DNA from: Chaenocephalus aceratus
Taxonomy: Eukaryota; Chordata; Actinopteri; Perciformes; Channichthyidae
Direction of reading: 5' to 3'
NCBI GenBank assembly: GCA_023974075.1
Contig: CM043799.1
Span: 4,946,928-5,010,927, forward strand
DNA length: 64,000 nucleotides
A program made the translations under genes and the position numbers. The notes beneath the pieces were generated by a model. That model was not told the DNA's origin. It did no database searches and was given only the letters and a program-made list of their open reading frames with translations. Below are positions 1 to 11,234 of the stretch, piece by piece. Numbering within the stretch: position 1 is the stretch's first letter; the number at the start of each line of letters is the position of its first letter.

Positions 1-1418
1 CTAACATGACCTTAGGGATAGTCGCAGTCTCATAGAGTCATTTAACCAAAAACATGAAAACATCCTAATCTATATAATCCTAAAGTAAAAATATATATTG
101 TAAATCCTATAAAGGAGAAATATGACTTCTTCAACAAATGCAGCAGCCTCAACATATGAACTGACACAAAGTGCAACTTTCAAAAGGATCCCACTGTAAA
201 CAACGTCATCCCTCATACGCTCTAAAGTGTGAAGTTGATGTGGGTGAGGGGGCTGTGTACATTTAAAATTAAACAAATTGCAATATCCCCACATTCGATA
301 TAACGGTCTGATCTGCTTTTTTCCAGTGGTTAGCGTCAACTTTCAACCACTGACATTCTTCCATACAATAAGTGTTTTAAAGATACTCAAATTGAAGCAT
401 TTCTGTAACAAAACCAGAATGTTGTTACAAGTCCTGTATTAGAAACCTGATTTGACAAAAGCCCGTAACATCAGGATGTAGTATTTCAAAAGCTCTTATG
501 GGCCATTGACCTAAATATTATCTGGTGAGTCATCACATCTGTTTTCCTGCTTTGGCTGTGTAACTTTCAACCCCCAACTTCCTCTCCTAACTCCCACCTA
601 CACCCCCCCCCCCTGTCCCAACAGACTATATCCTTGCATTGTCACACAGCTTTATCACAGACACCACACACACACCTGTGTCCGTGGAAACTACGCTGGC
701 TTCCATCATATTTCCACAGTTTGAGTTTTGGACTGCTCTCTTTTCCTATGTCTCTCTACGAGCTCCATTGAAAACTCCGCCTTTTTCTCAACTCCCCCCT
801 TTGTTCCTCCCCTCTGTTGATCGCTGCCGGACTGAATAAGGGGAAACTAAAAGGCAAAGGGAAAATGTGTTTCTCTGTGCACCCTCCCCTCTGCTTCTCT
901 GTCGACTTCCTGAGTTGATCATTAGGCAGGAAGAGGCTGACCACTTTGGTCAGACTTCCCCTGCTCTGTCTTTTTAGTCTATGACATACGCTCTAACTTC
1001 TGTCTCATGTCATCTTCCTTTCGGTCTAGTGTTCTCCTACTCGAGCAGGACAGTTACAGATCATGCTTATTATCTATCATATCTTCTCATATTAACAGGC
1101 TTTTAATCTCAAAAGAACCTCGTAAAATACGACCCTGCTCAAATTCTGCACATGTGGCCTAAATATTCAGCAGATTCTCCATTAGCCTCCTCCTCTCCTT
1201 CCTTCTCCCCTCCCTTCTCCTCTAAAGTTTTCCAGATGCCCCACCTTCTAACTGTGGAATGCACAACCTCATGTCCCCCCTCACCCTTTTTCCCTCTTTT
1301 CTGCCTGCCTCTTCACACCTCCCCCTTTTTGATGTACTCTATAAAAGCTTAAGTTACTCTCTGACTGATTGTTGTTGAGTAGCTTTCAGTGTAAAGTCCA
1401 TGCACTTTCAGAGGGTGG
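1..1418. other. intergenic flank, no supported gene
   Basis: Mixed AT-rich and pyrimidine-rich sequence. The open frames here are short, lack splice context and have low-complexity compositions. A C-run lies near 604-613. I see no gene, repeat boundary or RNA gene that I can support. Confidence 0.5.
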
Positions 1419-1750
1419 TTTTCTATCCAATCAACAACCCTAACCCTAAAAACAGGAAGCAGTTTTATGTTTTTCGCTCTGCTGATCTGGAATGAACTTC
1501 CAGATCATCTGCCCTGATTGGTTTAAATCGATGCTGATTTTTTATTTTTGTTTAATCATGCCATGTCATTTAACACATGTTGTCATTATACCTCTTCACC
1601 TCTTGCAGCATCAACAACTGTTGACACTTGAATTTTTCAACTATATTCAATGTCTTAATGAATTGTCCTTTTTTCTTGTATAGGTCATGCCCTTGTAAGG
1701 CACTGCATTTGTCGTTGAAATGTGCTACATCAATAAACTAACCTACATTG
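1419..1750 (+). repeat. LINE 3' end (L2/CR1-like), truncated
   Basis: Around 1468-1517 the + strand reads LLIWNELPDHLP followed by a stop. A W-N-x-L-P motif just before the stop is typical of the C-terminal end of Jockey-clade LINE polyproteins (L2, CR1, Rex1). About 200 bp of AT-rich 3' UTR follows, ending with AATAAA at 1732-1737. No reverse transcriptase is present, so this is a 5'-truncated copy. Clade assignment is inference from one motif. Confidence 0.45.
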
Positions 1751-1889
1751 AAGTTGACTAAAAGCAACATATTGAGTTGTTTCTCACAAACTCAGTACAG
1801 GGTTCAGTTTAAAAAGCAGGGTCTAAGGTCTCCCTTTGGTTACTTTACCTTTGCATGTTCTGTAAAACCCACAGACACTTAAGTGCACG

Positions 1890-1951
1890 GACACACACAC
1901 GGACACACACACACACACCACACACACCACACACACCACACACACCACACA

Positions 1952-2026
<75 letters not shown>
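1890..2026. repeat. (CA)n microsatellite
   Basis: About 135 bp of CA dinucleotide repeat. Its first half is broken by regular CCA interruptions and its last 70 or so bases are pure CA. The Cys-Val and His-Thr open frames across it are artefacts of the repeat. Confidence 0.97.
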
Positions 2027-2028
<2 letters not shown>

Positions 2029-2039
2029 CTTTCACAGTT

Positions 2040-4326
2040 CAGCCAAGTGTGATGACTGCAGCTGCTTCCTGTTTAAACATAGGTGGTGATATGTACATGC
2101 TTTTATTCTGCAAACCCCACTCTGCTCAGCCGAACATGCATACAAGTTTTCAACAGCAGTGAGCCACCACTCGAGGGAGCTATGATACAGAGCATTACAC
2201 ACCATAGATACAGTAACCATGGAGTTGGACACGTTTAGAACAAAGCCCATTGAACACTATGAAACATGGTCAGTGCTATTCTGGGCACTGTTTCATACTT
2301 ATACTAAACCCTCCAGGGGGGACTTGAATTATTAAAATATCACTGTGCCTCACACTTGTTCACATGCTCATCTACACTGCCTCTTTATTTTCTGTGTAGC
2401 CAAAATAAATCTTAATTAAAGTTGTATTAATTGGTGTTTATGGGGCAGGGACATTTTACACAGGCATACAAGTTGCAATGTATAGTACTGAGGCTCTCCT
2501 TAAAAGAAATAGAGCGCAGCATTTCACCTCTACCGGGTCGAAACACTTACATTTACCCAAAAAAGGCTACTACTAACTAACAGCCGCTCAAGAACATTTT
2601 CAATTTCACCAAAGTGATAAAACTCTGATAACCAAAATAACACTGTTTTATCATTTTCATGTGGTGTCAGCCTGTACTTTTGTTACCCATCTGTACATAC
2701 TACAGTGGTACAGGAATGAGTCCCAAACTCGGAAATTAGTAAGCATTATTGCATTTCAGGTTGCCTTGTCTCAAAGTCAATGGGTTTTTGAATCAGTTTA
2801 TGCTTGGATGCCTAAAATAAAATCGATGGTAAACACAAGATTACAAGATGTTCTCGATTTGTTCTAGAAATGTAAATACGTGAGTAAATACCAAGCTGGT
2901 GAATGTCTGAAGCATCTATGTGTCTTAAAAACACAATTTCTAACAAGTGGCTAACTGAGACTGCTAAAAGTCGTCATGAACATTAGCCACATTTAGCTTA
3001 GCGGCGTATTTATTTAGTTTATACTGTAGCTTCAACGTTAGCTTTTTATTTCTGGCGATTGCATTTACGCTTCAGAAATCAGAAAAGTGGTGATATTATG
3101 TGGAGATTATCTTCCTGACCAAAACACGTACATTTTATTTTCTGCAATGTTCCAAAACCCAATGGAAAAATCCCATTTCTTTATTTTAACTTTTTTATTT
3201 AACGGGTCAACCGACAAAAATATGTCACTCTTTACATAAAAGTCTTTTAACTAATCTTTTCACATTGTGACCGTACCGTGAAGTTAATTAACTTACATTT
3301 TAAGTCGTATCTTACACATTGCATCTTTTTGTTATCCAACAAACCTTAACATTACATTATGACAAGGTTGACAGTATTATTATCACACTATTCCAGTGTT
3401 TATGTTAATCGTGTGAGCATACAATTGCCTATGTCCATATCCAGCAGATACATATAAGCATTCATTTGGAATTCTTTTTTTATACCTGATAAAATAAGTA
3501 TAATATTTATCTTCTTTTAGCACTGGTTTGGTCAGAAAATGATCCATCGCCTAACTGGTAACCCGACTTGTGTTTAGTACTGGGCTGTGGATTGGTTTTA
3601 TCGGGGCCTTTATTGCTGAAAACACTTCAGGTTGATGAGAGGTGTGTTTGTGGGTTGAAAACCCAAACAATGAGTCAAAAGACACTAACATGCTCTGTAG
3701 AGCTGAGGGGAACTGCAGAGTAGAGAGATACTTATCTGGGCGTTTATCATTACAAAGAACCCTGTTTACATAAATTGTATCCATTTGTAATTTTGCTGGT
3801 GCACCTGTAAAGGTATTCAATGACTGTATTTTATCAGCCAGTTCAGCAGGTTTGTTGATCCATAAGAGTCTTCACAGAATAAGTGGGTGCAACATTGAAA
3901 ATAACCTTTAATTGTGTTCCCCTATAGTATTCAGTTCCTGTTCTATATTTCAATAGACATTTCATAAAGCCGCTCTACTTGGCAAGCTCACTGCACTTAC
4001 TGTGAAAATGTGATTGGTGGTATTTGTGTCAGATACAGGCCACCATATGCTGTGCCAGAAGCCTACTGTGGTGCTTCTAATGCAACCCAGAGCTTTATCT
4101 TGTATCAGCCCTCAGAACACAGCCACTCTTTTCTGTTTCATTTATTTACCCAGAGCTGATTGCAGGATTTGACTGTCTTTCATAATTCCTTACAGATTAT
4201 TATAAATTAGGAGCACTGAAGGACGTGAGTGGAGCAGCTGTCTGTTCATGAGTTTTTCCTGACACGACTGATGGAGATAATGAAGCTGAGCCCATGTACT
4301 TCACCAATCACATGCAACTGCATACT
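2040..4326. other. intergenic, no supported gene
   Basis: AT-rich sequence with only short open frames that show no domain, no splice signals and no codon bias. I found no inverted termini or tandem repeats here. Confidence 0.5.
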
Positions 4327-4840
4327 TTAAAGGTCACCTATTATGCAAATTGCACTTTTTGATGTATTTTATGCATAAATATTTCTCCTCGGTGTGTAAG
4401 GAGACTCACCCTCTCTCTTTTCCTCCTTACCCACATCTCTGAAAACAGGGGTACAATGGAGCTGATCCAGATTTACTGCGGTCATGACGTCATTACTAAA
4501 ATGTGAGCTGGCTTTACGTTGAACACCGGGCAACATCCAGCCCACCCAACCTGTGTATCGTCCCCTATCAGAAACGTTTCTGTATCAGAAACAATGCGCC
4601 ACGTGTTTTGGAAGTAATATGGTCTGTGTTTACATTAGCAAGCATCGCTAACAGTCAGAGCTAATGCTGTGCTGGAGAGAATATGTGTAAAGAAGCCGGA
4701 TATAAAAAGGTACTCACCTTGTGGTAAACCTGAGAGAGAAAAAGCATTTGAGCTCCAGACTGTTTCAGAAATAATGCTTGATTTTGGAACATAATATGGT
4801 GTTTAATCACGGCAGCGTTTAGCTGAGTTTCTGCCGGTGG

Positions 4841-5981
4841 AGGTACCATATCTGCACGGCCTACCAGATCAGCACGGGGTCCGTTACGCTTACTAATGAC
4901 GTCAGGCATTGGCTGTACGGCAACCCAAGAGGACTTTTACACGGCCAAATTCTGCAAAGAATATTAAAAAATAACAATCGACAGTGAATGTATGTTAGTG
5001 GAACTGTGTCCGGAAAGTGAAGTGTTAATTAAGTAATGTTATTGAAGAACTGAAATGCATAAAATTGAAAGTTAATATGTATCATATCTCTCCGAAATGG
5101 TATCTGGTGTTTCCATAGCAACAACAACTTCCTGTCAACAGTGTAAACTCCCACAGACAGTACACACGTTCATCCTCTGAACGTGTGTATTGTCTGTTCA
5201 AAAAACTGCAGGAACCCAGAACACAGAAAAAAAAAACATAACCCCCTTCACATCTCAACTATTGTAAATGTTACGGTATTAAGCAGGTGAAAGAGGAGCT
5301 GTTGACAGGAGGTTGTTGTTGCTATGGAAACAACATGACGGTATCTGATATCATAAAGACAGAAAGTAAAGAATAAAGTTAACCTTCCGGCGCAGACTGA
5401 AAACTCATCTCTTTCGACTCCACTTCGAGCGATAGAACTATTAACAAAGCACTTATATACTAACAAAGGACTGGCTTATCTAAAGCCAGTTGAGTAGCAC
5501 TTGAAATGTTTTTGCTCTATGAAGCCTGATGTACTTTATGATTCTGTTTTCTTCAAGTTTTTATTTTGTTGGTCGAACGCACTTATTGTACATCGCTTTG
5601 GATAAAAGCGATGTACTGTACTGTAATGTAATGTTTAAATGTTAGCACCCCCCGAAGAGGCACAAGCTCTTACGTTGAGTCTGGAGTTTCAATACATTCT
5701 AAATCATCAGTAAAGTCTACGACCATATTTCGGAGGGATATGATACATATTAACTTTCAATTTTATGCATTTCAGTTCTTCAATAACATTACTTAATTAT
5801 CACTTCACTTTCCTGACACAGTTCCACTAACATACATTCACTGCGATTGTTATTTTTTAATATTCTTTGCAGAATTTGGCGTGTAAATGTCCTCTTGGGT
5901 TGCCGTACAGCCAATGCGTGACATCATTAGTAAGCGTAACGGACCCCGTGCTAATCTGGTAGGGCCGTGCAGATATGGTAC
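4841..5981. mobile_element. foldback element with arms of about 265 bp
   Basis: The arm at about 4841-5105 is the inverted copy of about 5712-5981; the outermost bases read GGTACCATATCTGCAC on the left and their complement on the right. Inside, a second shorter inverted pair (about 5099-5141 against 5298-5344) carries the motif TTGTTGTTGCTATGGAAAC. The loop also holds a piece like a LINE C terminus/3' end (about 5390-5640), finishing with CTTTGGATAAAAGCG-type sequence common in teleost retroposon tails. There is no coding capacity. The class is unassigned. Confidence 0.7.
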
Positions 5982-6349
5982 CAGAGGTCGCGTTAACCGA
6001 ATATTTTCCGTCAATGACGGATTTTTTCTAACAATGACGGAAAAATCTGAAAGCAAGTCCGTCATTTTGACAGATTAAAACACCAACTCGGAACAGCGCC
6101 AAAATGTCCACCAGCGGCCCACATTATATTACATCCTTAGTGGCCAGGTCGACTGGAGGGCGATCTACTGTACTCTACTGTAAACTATTATTTAGTCATT
6201 CACACCCCTGTCCAGTTGGTGGCGAGTGTGTGCATATTAAGTAGCCTATTGTCTAGTCTTGTTTTTGACCTCGTTGTTTAACCGGCTTTAGCAATCGCAA
6301 AATGTCACGGCAGCTGATCGTCCGAAGCTTTTTTAATAAGTAATTGTGA

Positions 6350-6790
6350 TGGGACGGTGGCGCAGTGGTCTGTGCATCCGATCATCAGATCAAGGGGGAG
6401 TGCTGGGGAACTCCAGTTCTAACCCGCTCCTGCCGCCACTGCGTCAGGCCGTTGTGTCTTTGGGCAAGACACTCACCCGGATTTGCTCCTGTGGGTATTG
6501 TCCACAGTACATGTATAATATCAATGTGTACTTGTAAAAGCGCCTCGATGACCTCGAGGCGTGAAGATGGACGGTGTGGCGCAGTGCGCTGTGCAATGAT
6601 CATCAGTGAAACCCGCGTCTGTAAAGCCGGTGTGTCCTTGGGCAAGACACTTCACCTGAACTTGCTCCTGTGGGTATTGTCCACAGTATCTGACCATTGC
6701 ATGTATGATATATGTGTAATGTGTGTAAATGTAAAGCGCTTTGAGTCATTGAAAAAGCGCTATAATAAATGTAAGGATTATTATTATGGT
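6350..6790 (+). repeat. two tRNA-derived SINE copies head to tail
   Basis: Two related units, about 6350-6567 and 6566-6790, each begin with GGACGGTG-GCGCAGTG, an A-box-like tRNA head. Each contains TGGGCAAGACACTTCACC-type sequence and GGGTATTGTCCACAGTA. The second ends AAGCGCTATAATAAATGTAAGG and then an ATT-rich tail. The motif GGGCAAGACACT is shared by many teleost tRNA SINEs (established knowledge). A single fragment of the same family, inverted, lies near 33932-33990. Confidence 0.7.
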
Positions 6791-7066
6791 GTGGATAAAC
6801 GAGGTGAAAAGAGGGATTGATGCCGTGGAGGATGAAGGACAAGCCAGTAAGACTAAAACTGACAACGTTCAGCCAGCGGCAGAGGGGCAAGCAAGTGGCA
6901 AGGAGTTCAAGCGGGAGTACCGGGTTCAGTGGGAGCAAGAGTTAAGTGGCTGAGGAGGGAAGATGGCAAAATGTTCTGCGACATCTGTGGAGAAGCTAAG
7001 ATGAGTAACGGATTTGTCCGAGGGTGCACGACGATGCAGAAATCAGCATTCAGGCTAGGCTACAGC
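6786..7066 (+). pseudogene. hAT transposase N-terminal zinc-finger remnant
   Basis: One frame reads WLRREDGKMFCDICGEAKM and then SNGFVRGCTTMQKSAF. The C-D-I-C pair followed by a short basic stretch resembles the BED/TTF-type zinc finger that opens many hAT transposases and their domesticated ZNF862-like relatives. The finger is incomplete, because the expected downstream His pair is not visible. The upstream acidic/basic segment is in another frame. Nothing of the RNaseH-like catalytic core or C-terminal dimerisation region remains, so this is a dead leftover of the element that gave rise to 5982-7501. Confidence 0.55.
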
Positions 7067-7864
7067 AGATCAATTGAGTTGTTCTTGTAAATGTTTTAGT
7101 TCATATTTTGATTGTAATTGTCTCATTTAAAACGATGGCGTGGTTCATATTTGCCTGTTGAGGCTCAATGGTGGCGTGTTTTTAGCGTCCTCTGCTGTGC
7201 TGTCAGTGCAGGAACAAATACATCATTCATGTTCGTGTTGACATGAAAAGTGACCACACGGTCGGTTGTCTCTGTTCATCTTTTTTTTTCTCCATGCCCT
7301 TAAAAGTTCTGTATGAATCATTAAAACATGAATGAATGAATGAACATTTGCTGCTCAGTACCCAAACATAACTATTAAATAGGTCTCATCTCATCATTAA
7401 AACATGAAAATAAAATGACGTATAATAATGGATTATGACGGAAATGTTACGATCCTGTCCATCAAAATGACGGACAACGAAAAAGTCTAACGCAACCACT
7501 GACCGGTACACTCTTCTCTTCCCAGAGCTCACTGCTTGCATGTGGAAAGGGGCGTGGCTACAGCAGCTCAGGTTGCATTTGAAGCTGTGGATCCAAATCA
7601 GCACTTTTGTAACAGGGCTGAAATAGAGGGGTATGAGGCATGCTACAATGGGTGATCTGTTTGGTACTTTGAGCAAAACACTTCAGAGACATGTTTTGTA
7701 TAGATATGGCCCTATAATATATTATATATATATATATATAGCATAATCGGTGAGCTTTAACTTGACTTTCTTTACTGACACTGCCACTCTCATTGCCTGC
7801 CTTCCCTTCAGTATTCACTCATCATTCCCTCTCACCTGTTCCCTATTAACTAATCAGCTCCTTA

Positions 7865-8746
7865 GGCCCCGGCCACACGAGGACGAAAACGGCTAAACGC
7901 ATAGGATTAACGCAAACGCAATCGCAAAAACGTTTACGTCCACACTATATTCACCGGATAGTGTCTGTCCACACGAGACCGCTCCGTTTAGCTCCAACCG
8001 CTGGAGAAGCTGCAGTACATATGCCGAGCCTGTACGTGGCGCTGTAACTTCCTCCACAGAAGCAGCGAAGAAGCATGGTTGTAATGGTTGCCCTTCTGTT
8101 TATTCTCCGCGGTGGGGGCCGAGGGAAGCGGGCAGAGTTTTTCGCCAGTCAACGTATATTAAAGTTTAAATCGTATATTAAAGTTAAAAGTGCCGGTCAA
8201 AGGTCTTCTTTGTTATTTATTGAGCTTTAAAACAAATGAATAACGACTCTATATAATATAATAATAAAATACACGGAGCCTAAAAATAAACATATTTATA
8301 ACTAGTTTAGGTAGTTTGAGAGGGTAATTAAAATAGCTAAGGGTGATGATCTGACTTGAAGTGTGTGCTGCAGCGGGAGGAGCTGCAGGTGAGCAGAGCT
8401 GCGTGTCTCCGTCCTGTCAGATTAGACTTCACTCGCGTTTAGGTCCATATCGAGAGAAAGACAAATAATCTGAATTCAGTGTGCAGTTTACTTTGACGCG
8501 GGGTGAGCAGCAGAGGTGGGGAGAGGCGGGGCTATTGCCTCATCATTATCAGAAAATGATCGTATAGGGCGTACTCACGGAGCCGTTTGACCCCCCAGAG
8601 CGTTGCGTATGCCGTTCTATCCACCTTGGGACCCGTTATCGTTACCGTAGTCGTTAAGTGCCGTATTTTGTTGTCCTAGTGTGGCCGAATGGTCTATATG
8701 ACACTAAACGGTAACGACCCGTTATCGTCCTCGTGTGGCCGGGGCC
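7865..8746. mobile_element. PIF/Harbinger MITE with TTA duplication
   Basis: The termini are near-perfect inverted repeats beginning GGCCCCGGCCACACGAGGAC. The 3-bp TSD TTA lies at 7862-7864 and 8747-8749. A 3-bp TWA duplication with GG-starting termini is the PIF/Harbinger signature. The interior of about 880 bp has no transposase. Part of the interior (about 8001-8110) recurs at 44697-44850, so the family has several copies here. Confidence 0.88.
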
Positions 8747-8749
8747 TTA

Positions 8750-11234
8750 GAATGCCCGCTTCCACCTGCTTGATTGTCTTTGTGCCGGTCCCTTTAGCAT
8801 TTATATCTTAGGTTGGCTGTTCTTCAAACTTCGTTTTTTGACCTTAGCCTGTTTTTCGTGTATTCTGATTACACTCATCCCTCTTCTTCCTTGGTTGCCT
8901 GCAAGGATATTTGTATCCCTGTGCTTTACATTTTTTTGCACCTGCCTTTTGGATTTTTCTTTTTGTGAGTCTGTGACAGGATGCACCAAACTTTGTTACT
9001 AAAGATTATCAGTGACAGCTAACGGAAGGTCCTCTAGGCAAGTGCCAAAGTGCAAGACCGTTCAAAGTCCAGTGATCAGAGAGCCATGCTATGTGGGAAA
9101 CTGCGTTGGCGTTGCAGTTAGTTCCCATCACATGCTCACAATGACAATGCTATCATGCTGATGATTTTTGCAGGAATTAAGTTTACCATGTTCTTCAGCA
9201 TGTCAGCATGCAAATATCTCCACATTTAGCACCAATATATAGGTGAGGATAAGTTATGCTTGTATTTGATCATATACCAAATGAAATTCCAACCAGCTGC
9301 TGTTGCTAGGTGACATGAAGTCGGTCTGTGCAAGATCTAAAGGCAATCCGTCTAAAATGTTCCACTTATTTTAGTGGTGGACTGACTAACAACCGACATT
9401 GCTATCACTACAACTGTGTAGTTAACATAACAAATGTAATGTAAAATTGGTTACTCTATTTTGGTTGGTTTAATGCTTCAACCTTTCTTCTATCCATGAG
9501 AATCAGGAAAATGAATCAATTGTGGCAGTCAGATATTCATGTATTGAGCTACATATTATTAAAGACTAGCCCAATCATTACAGGTGTTTCATATTATTAG
9601 TTTTGGTGTCTCAACTGCTGACACTGCTGTCTGCTGGTCCCAGAACTTACCTAATAGAGATTATCTATCTATCTACCTACCTGTCTACTGCCTGTCTGCC
9701 TGCCTGTCTGTCTACCTACCTGTCTACCTGTTCTACCTGCCTGTCTGTCTGTCTGTCCTGTCTGTCGTCTGTCTGTCTTACATATGTATATGATTAACCA
9801 GGACTATTTGAAAGTTTAGCTTTATTTGAGTTTACATTTCCAAGTTGTTGCATTTGACAGACCATAACAGGAGAGTAACAACTCATCAGAAACATCTGCA
9901 AAGTTGTGGCGAAACTGTCAGCGACTATGAGCTCACCACAGCCAAATTAAATTCATAACACATTCAAAAATTCATAATTACAACTAAGATTTACTTGAAG
10001 TAACTTGTGGTCAGTGTCTACTCAAATTAAACCATGTCATTTTTTACAACTTCATTTTAGGCGCAACACGTGAAATGTTTCCTTGTGTTACTAAATAACA
10101 CCAAATAACTATTAGAGAACTCTGTACAGCTTCAGTTCTCATTAGTGATGCTCAAATATCTATTTGATGGCTGTTAACAATTTGCAAAGAGGGCTGAAAC
10201 CTTATTTTGTGGACAACGAAAGCCAGGACCCGCCCTGACCAATTTGCTGCCCTTGGCAAGATTTTAGCTGCCTTAGTTTGTATTATTTTAAATAAACAAA
10301 AATCCAAAATGAAAGCCTGATACAGAACAAGTAAACATCAAATACATTATATACAATACAAATAAGGTGATTACATTAGAGCAGACACAACTAATTATAA
10401 TATATTCTAAATACAGTATAATTGATGCTGCTGGGCTGAGAAGGTGCTGTCGTGGCCCAAAAACTATTCAAAATGCATCTGAAGAGAGAGAGAAGTATAT
10501 GTGACCAATCAAGAGATGCATTACATTTGCTAGACCTAAATTATATTATAGAAATTAGATTACAGGTGCAGCTCACAATATCATATATTGCCTCCATACC
10601 ATGTAGAATGTATGCATTTATCTGTGCAAAAGGAGCCCCGACCAAGTATTGAGTACATAAATGAACAAACTCTTCAGAAGTTCGAAATATCTGTATTATA
10701 AATCCTGTTTGATTGGTCTTATCTAATATTATACTATTTTGAGTTACAGGTTTAGTGATTTTCATGATATGTAAGCGGTAACCATCACAATTAAAACAAA
10801 AAAGGTTTTGAATAATTCTTCTATGTTCTATGATATAGTAATGTTTTTAGATGCACCTGTACATTCAGCTTTAGCATCTAACCAGATGGCAAAGAAGCAC
10901 TAAGTGCAGTGTAATATAGCATAGATAAAGGCCTGAGGTATGGAATGTAAGGTGGGAGTAATTGACGTTAACTCTTAATAGAACTATTGATTAGAAACAC
11001 ACCTTGCTATTGACTTTTTATTAATCATCACATTAACGTTACTGTACCTTTGTCTTTCTCCCGTTATTCCTCCTCCTCTTTTATGTTCTTTCTTCCCTGG
11101 TTACCAGATAATCTTTGTTAGGTTCGACATGGTGATGGCTAATTATCGTCAGGTAGTTTTTTGTCACGGCAGGTCAAGTATCAGTTCAGGAAAATACCCC
11201 CCACCCGGGGCACTTCAACTTACCCTGACTACGG
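8750..11234. other. intergenic, only a tetranucleotide repeat recognised
   Basis: Apart from the CTAC/CTGT repeat at 9661-9779 I see no gene, no TIR and no tandem array. Open frames are short and without family features. Confidence 0.45.
9661..9779. repeat. (CTAC/CTGT)n tetranucleotide microsatellite
   Basis: Compound CTAT, CTAC, CTGC and CTGT tetranucleotide repeats over about 120 bp. They explain the Tyr/Leu/Cys/Ser-rich open frames that cross it. Confidence 0.9.

Larger units (their letters stand above)
5982..7501. mobile_element. hAT transposon, internally deleted, SINEs nested inside
   Basis: The left end CAGAGGTCGCGTTAACC and the inverted right end CAGTGGTTGCGTTAGAC are hAT-type termini (CAG-G start). 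Flanking bases share GGTAC in an otherwise imperfect 8-bp duplication. Subterminal TGACGG repeats recur at both ends. The interior keeps a zinc-finger remnant of a hAT transposase (6786-7066) and two SINE copies (about 6350-6790). It is non-autonomous as it stands. Confidence 0.75.
4327..7760. mobile_element. TTAA-flanked MITE, split by later insertions
   Basis: The left end at 4327-4346 and the right end at 7741-7760 form a 20-bp TIR that agrees at most positions: TTAAAGGTCACCTATTATGC against the complement of the right end. TTAA sits at both edges, as in piggyBac-like elements. Host sequence occupies 4327-4846 and 7502-7760. Continuity is supported by another copy near 61.65 kb, whose uninterrupted order (GCTGAG ... 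GGGGCGTGGCTA) matches the two halves here. The middle is later insertions: a foldback (4841-5981) and a hAT (5982-7501). Further copies or fragments lie at 30.58, 44.44, 53.65 and 61.44 kb. No transposase is encoded. Confidence 0.7.

Noticed and set aside
1434..1449. Telomere-like CCCTAACCCTAA here, and similar words near 38680 and 59420
   Set aside because: Only two repeats each; too short to be interstitial telomere arrays.
1823..2089. Cys/Val and His/Thr-rich open frames on both strands
   Set aside because: They are translations of the CA microsatellite and have no other support.
6350..6790. A functional tRNA gene
   Set aside because: Only an A-box-like head is visible; the cloverleaf is not complete and the tail marks it as a SINE pair.
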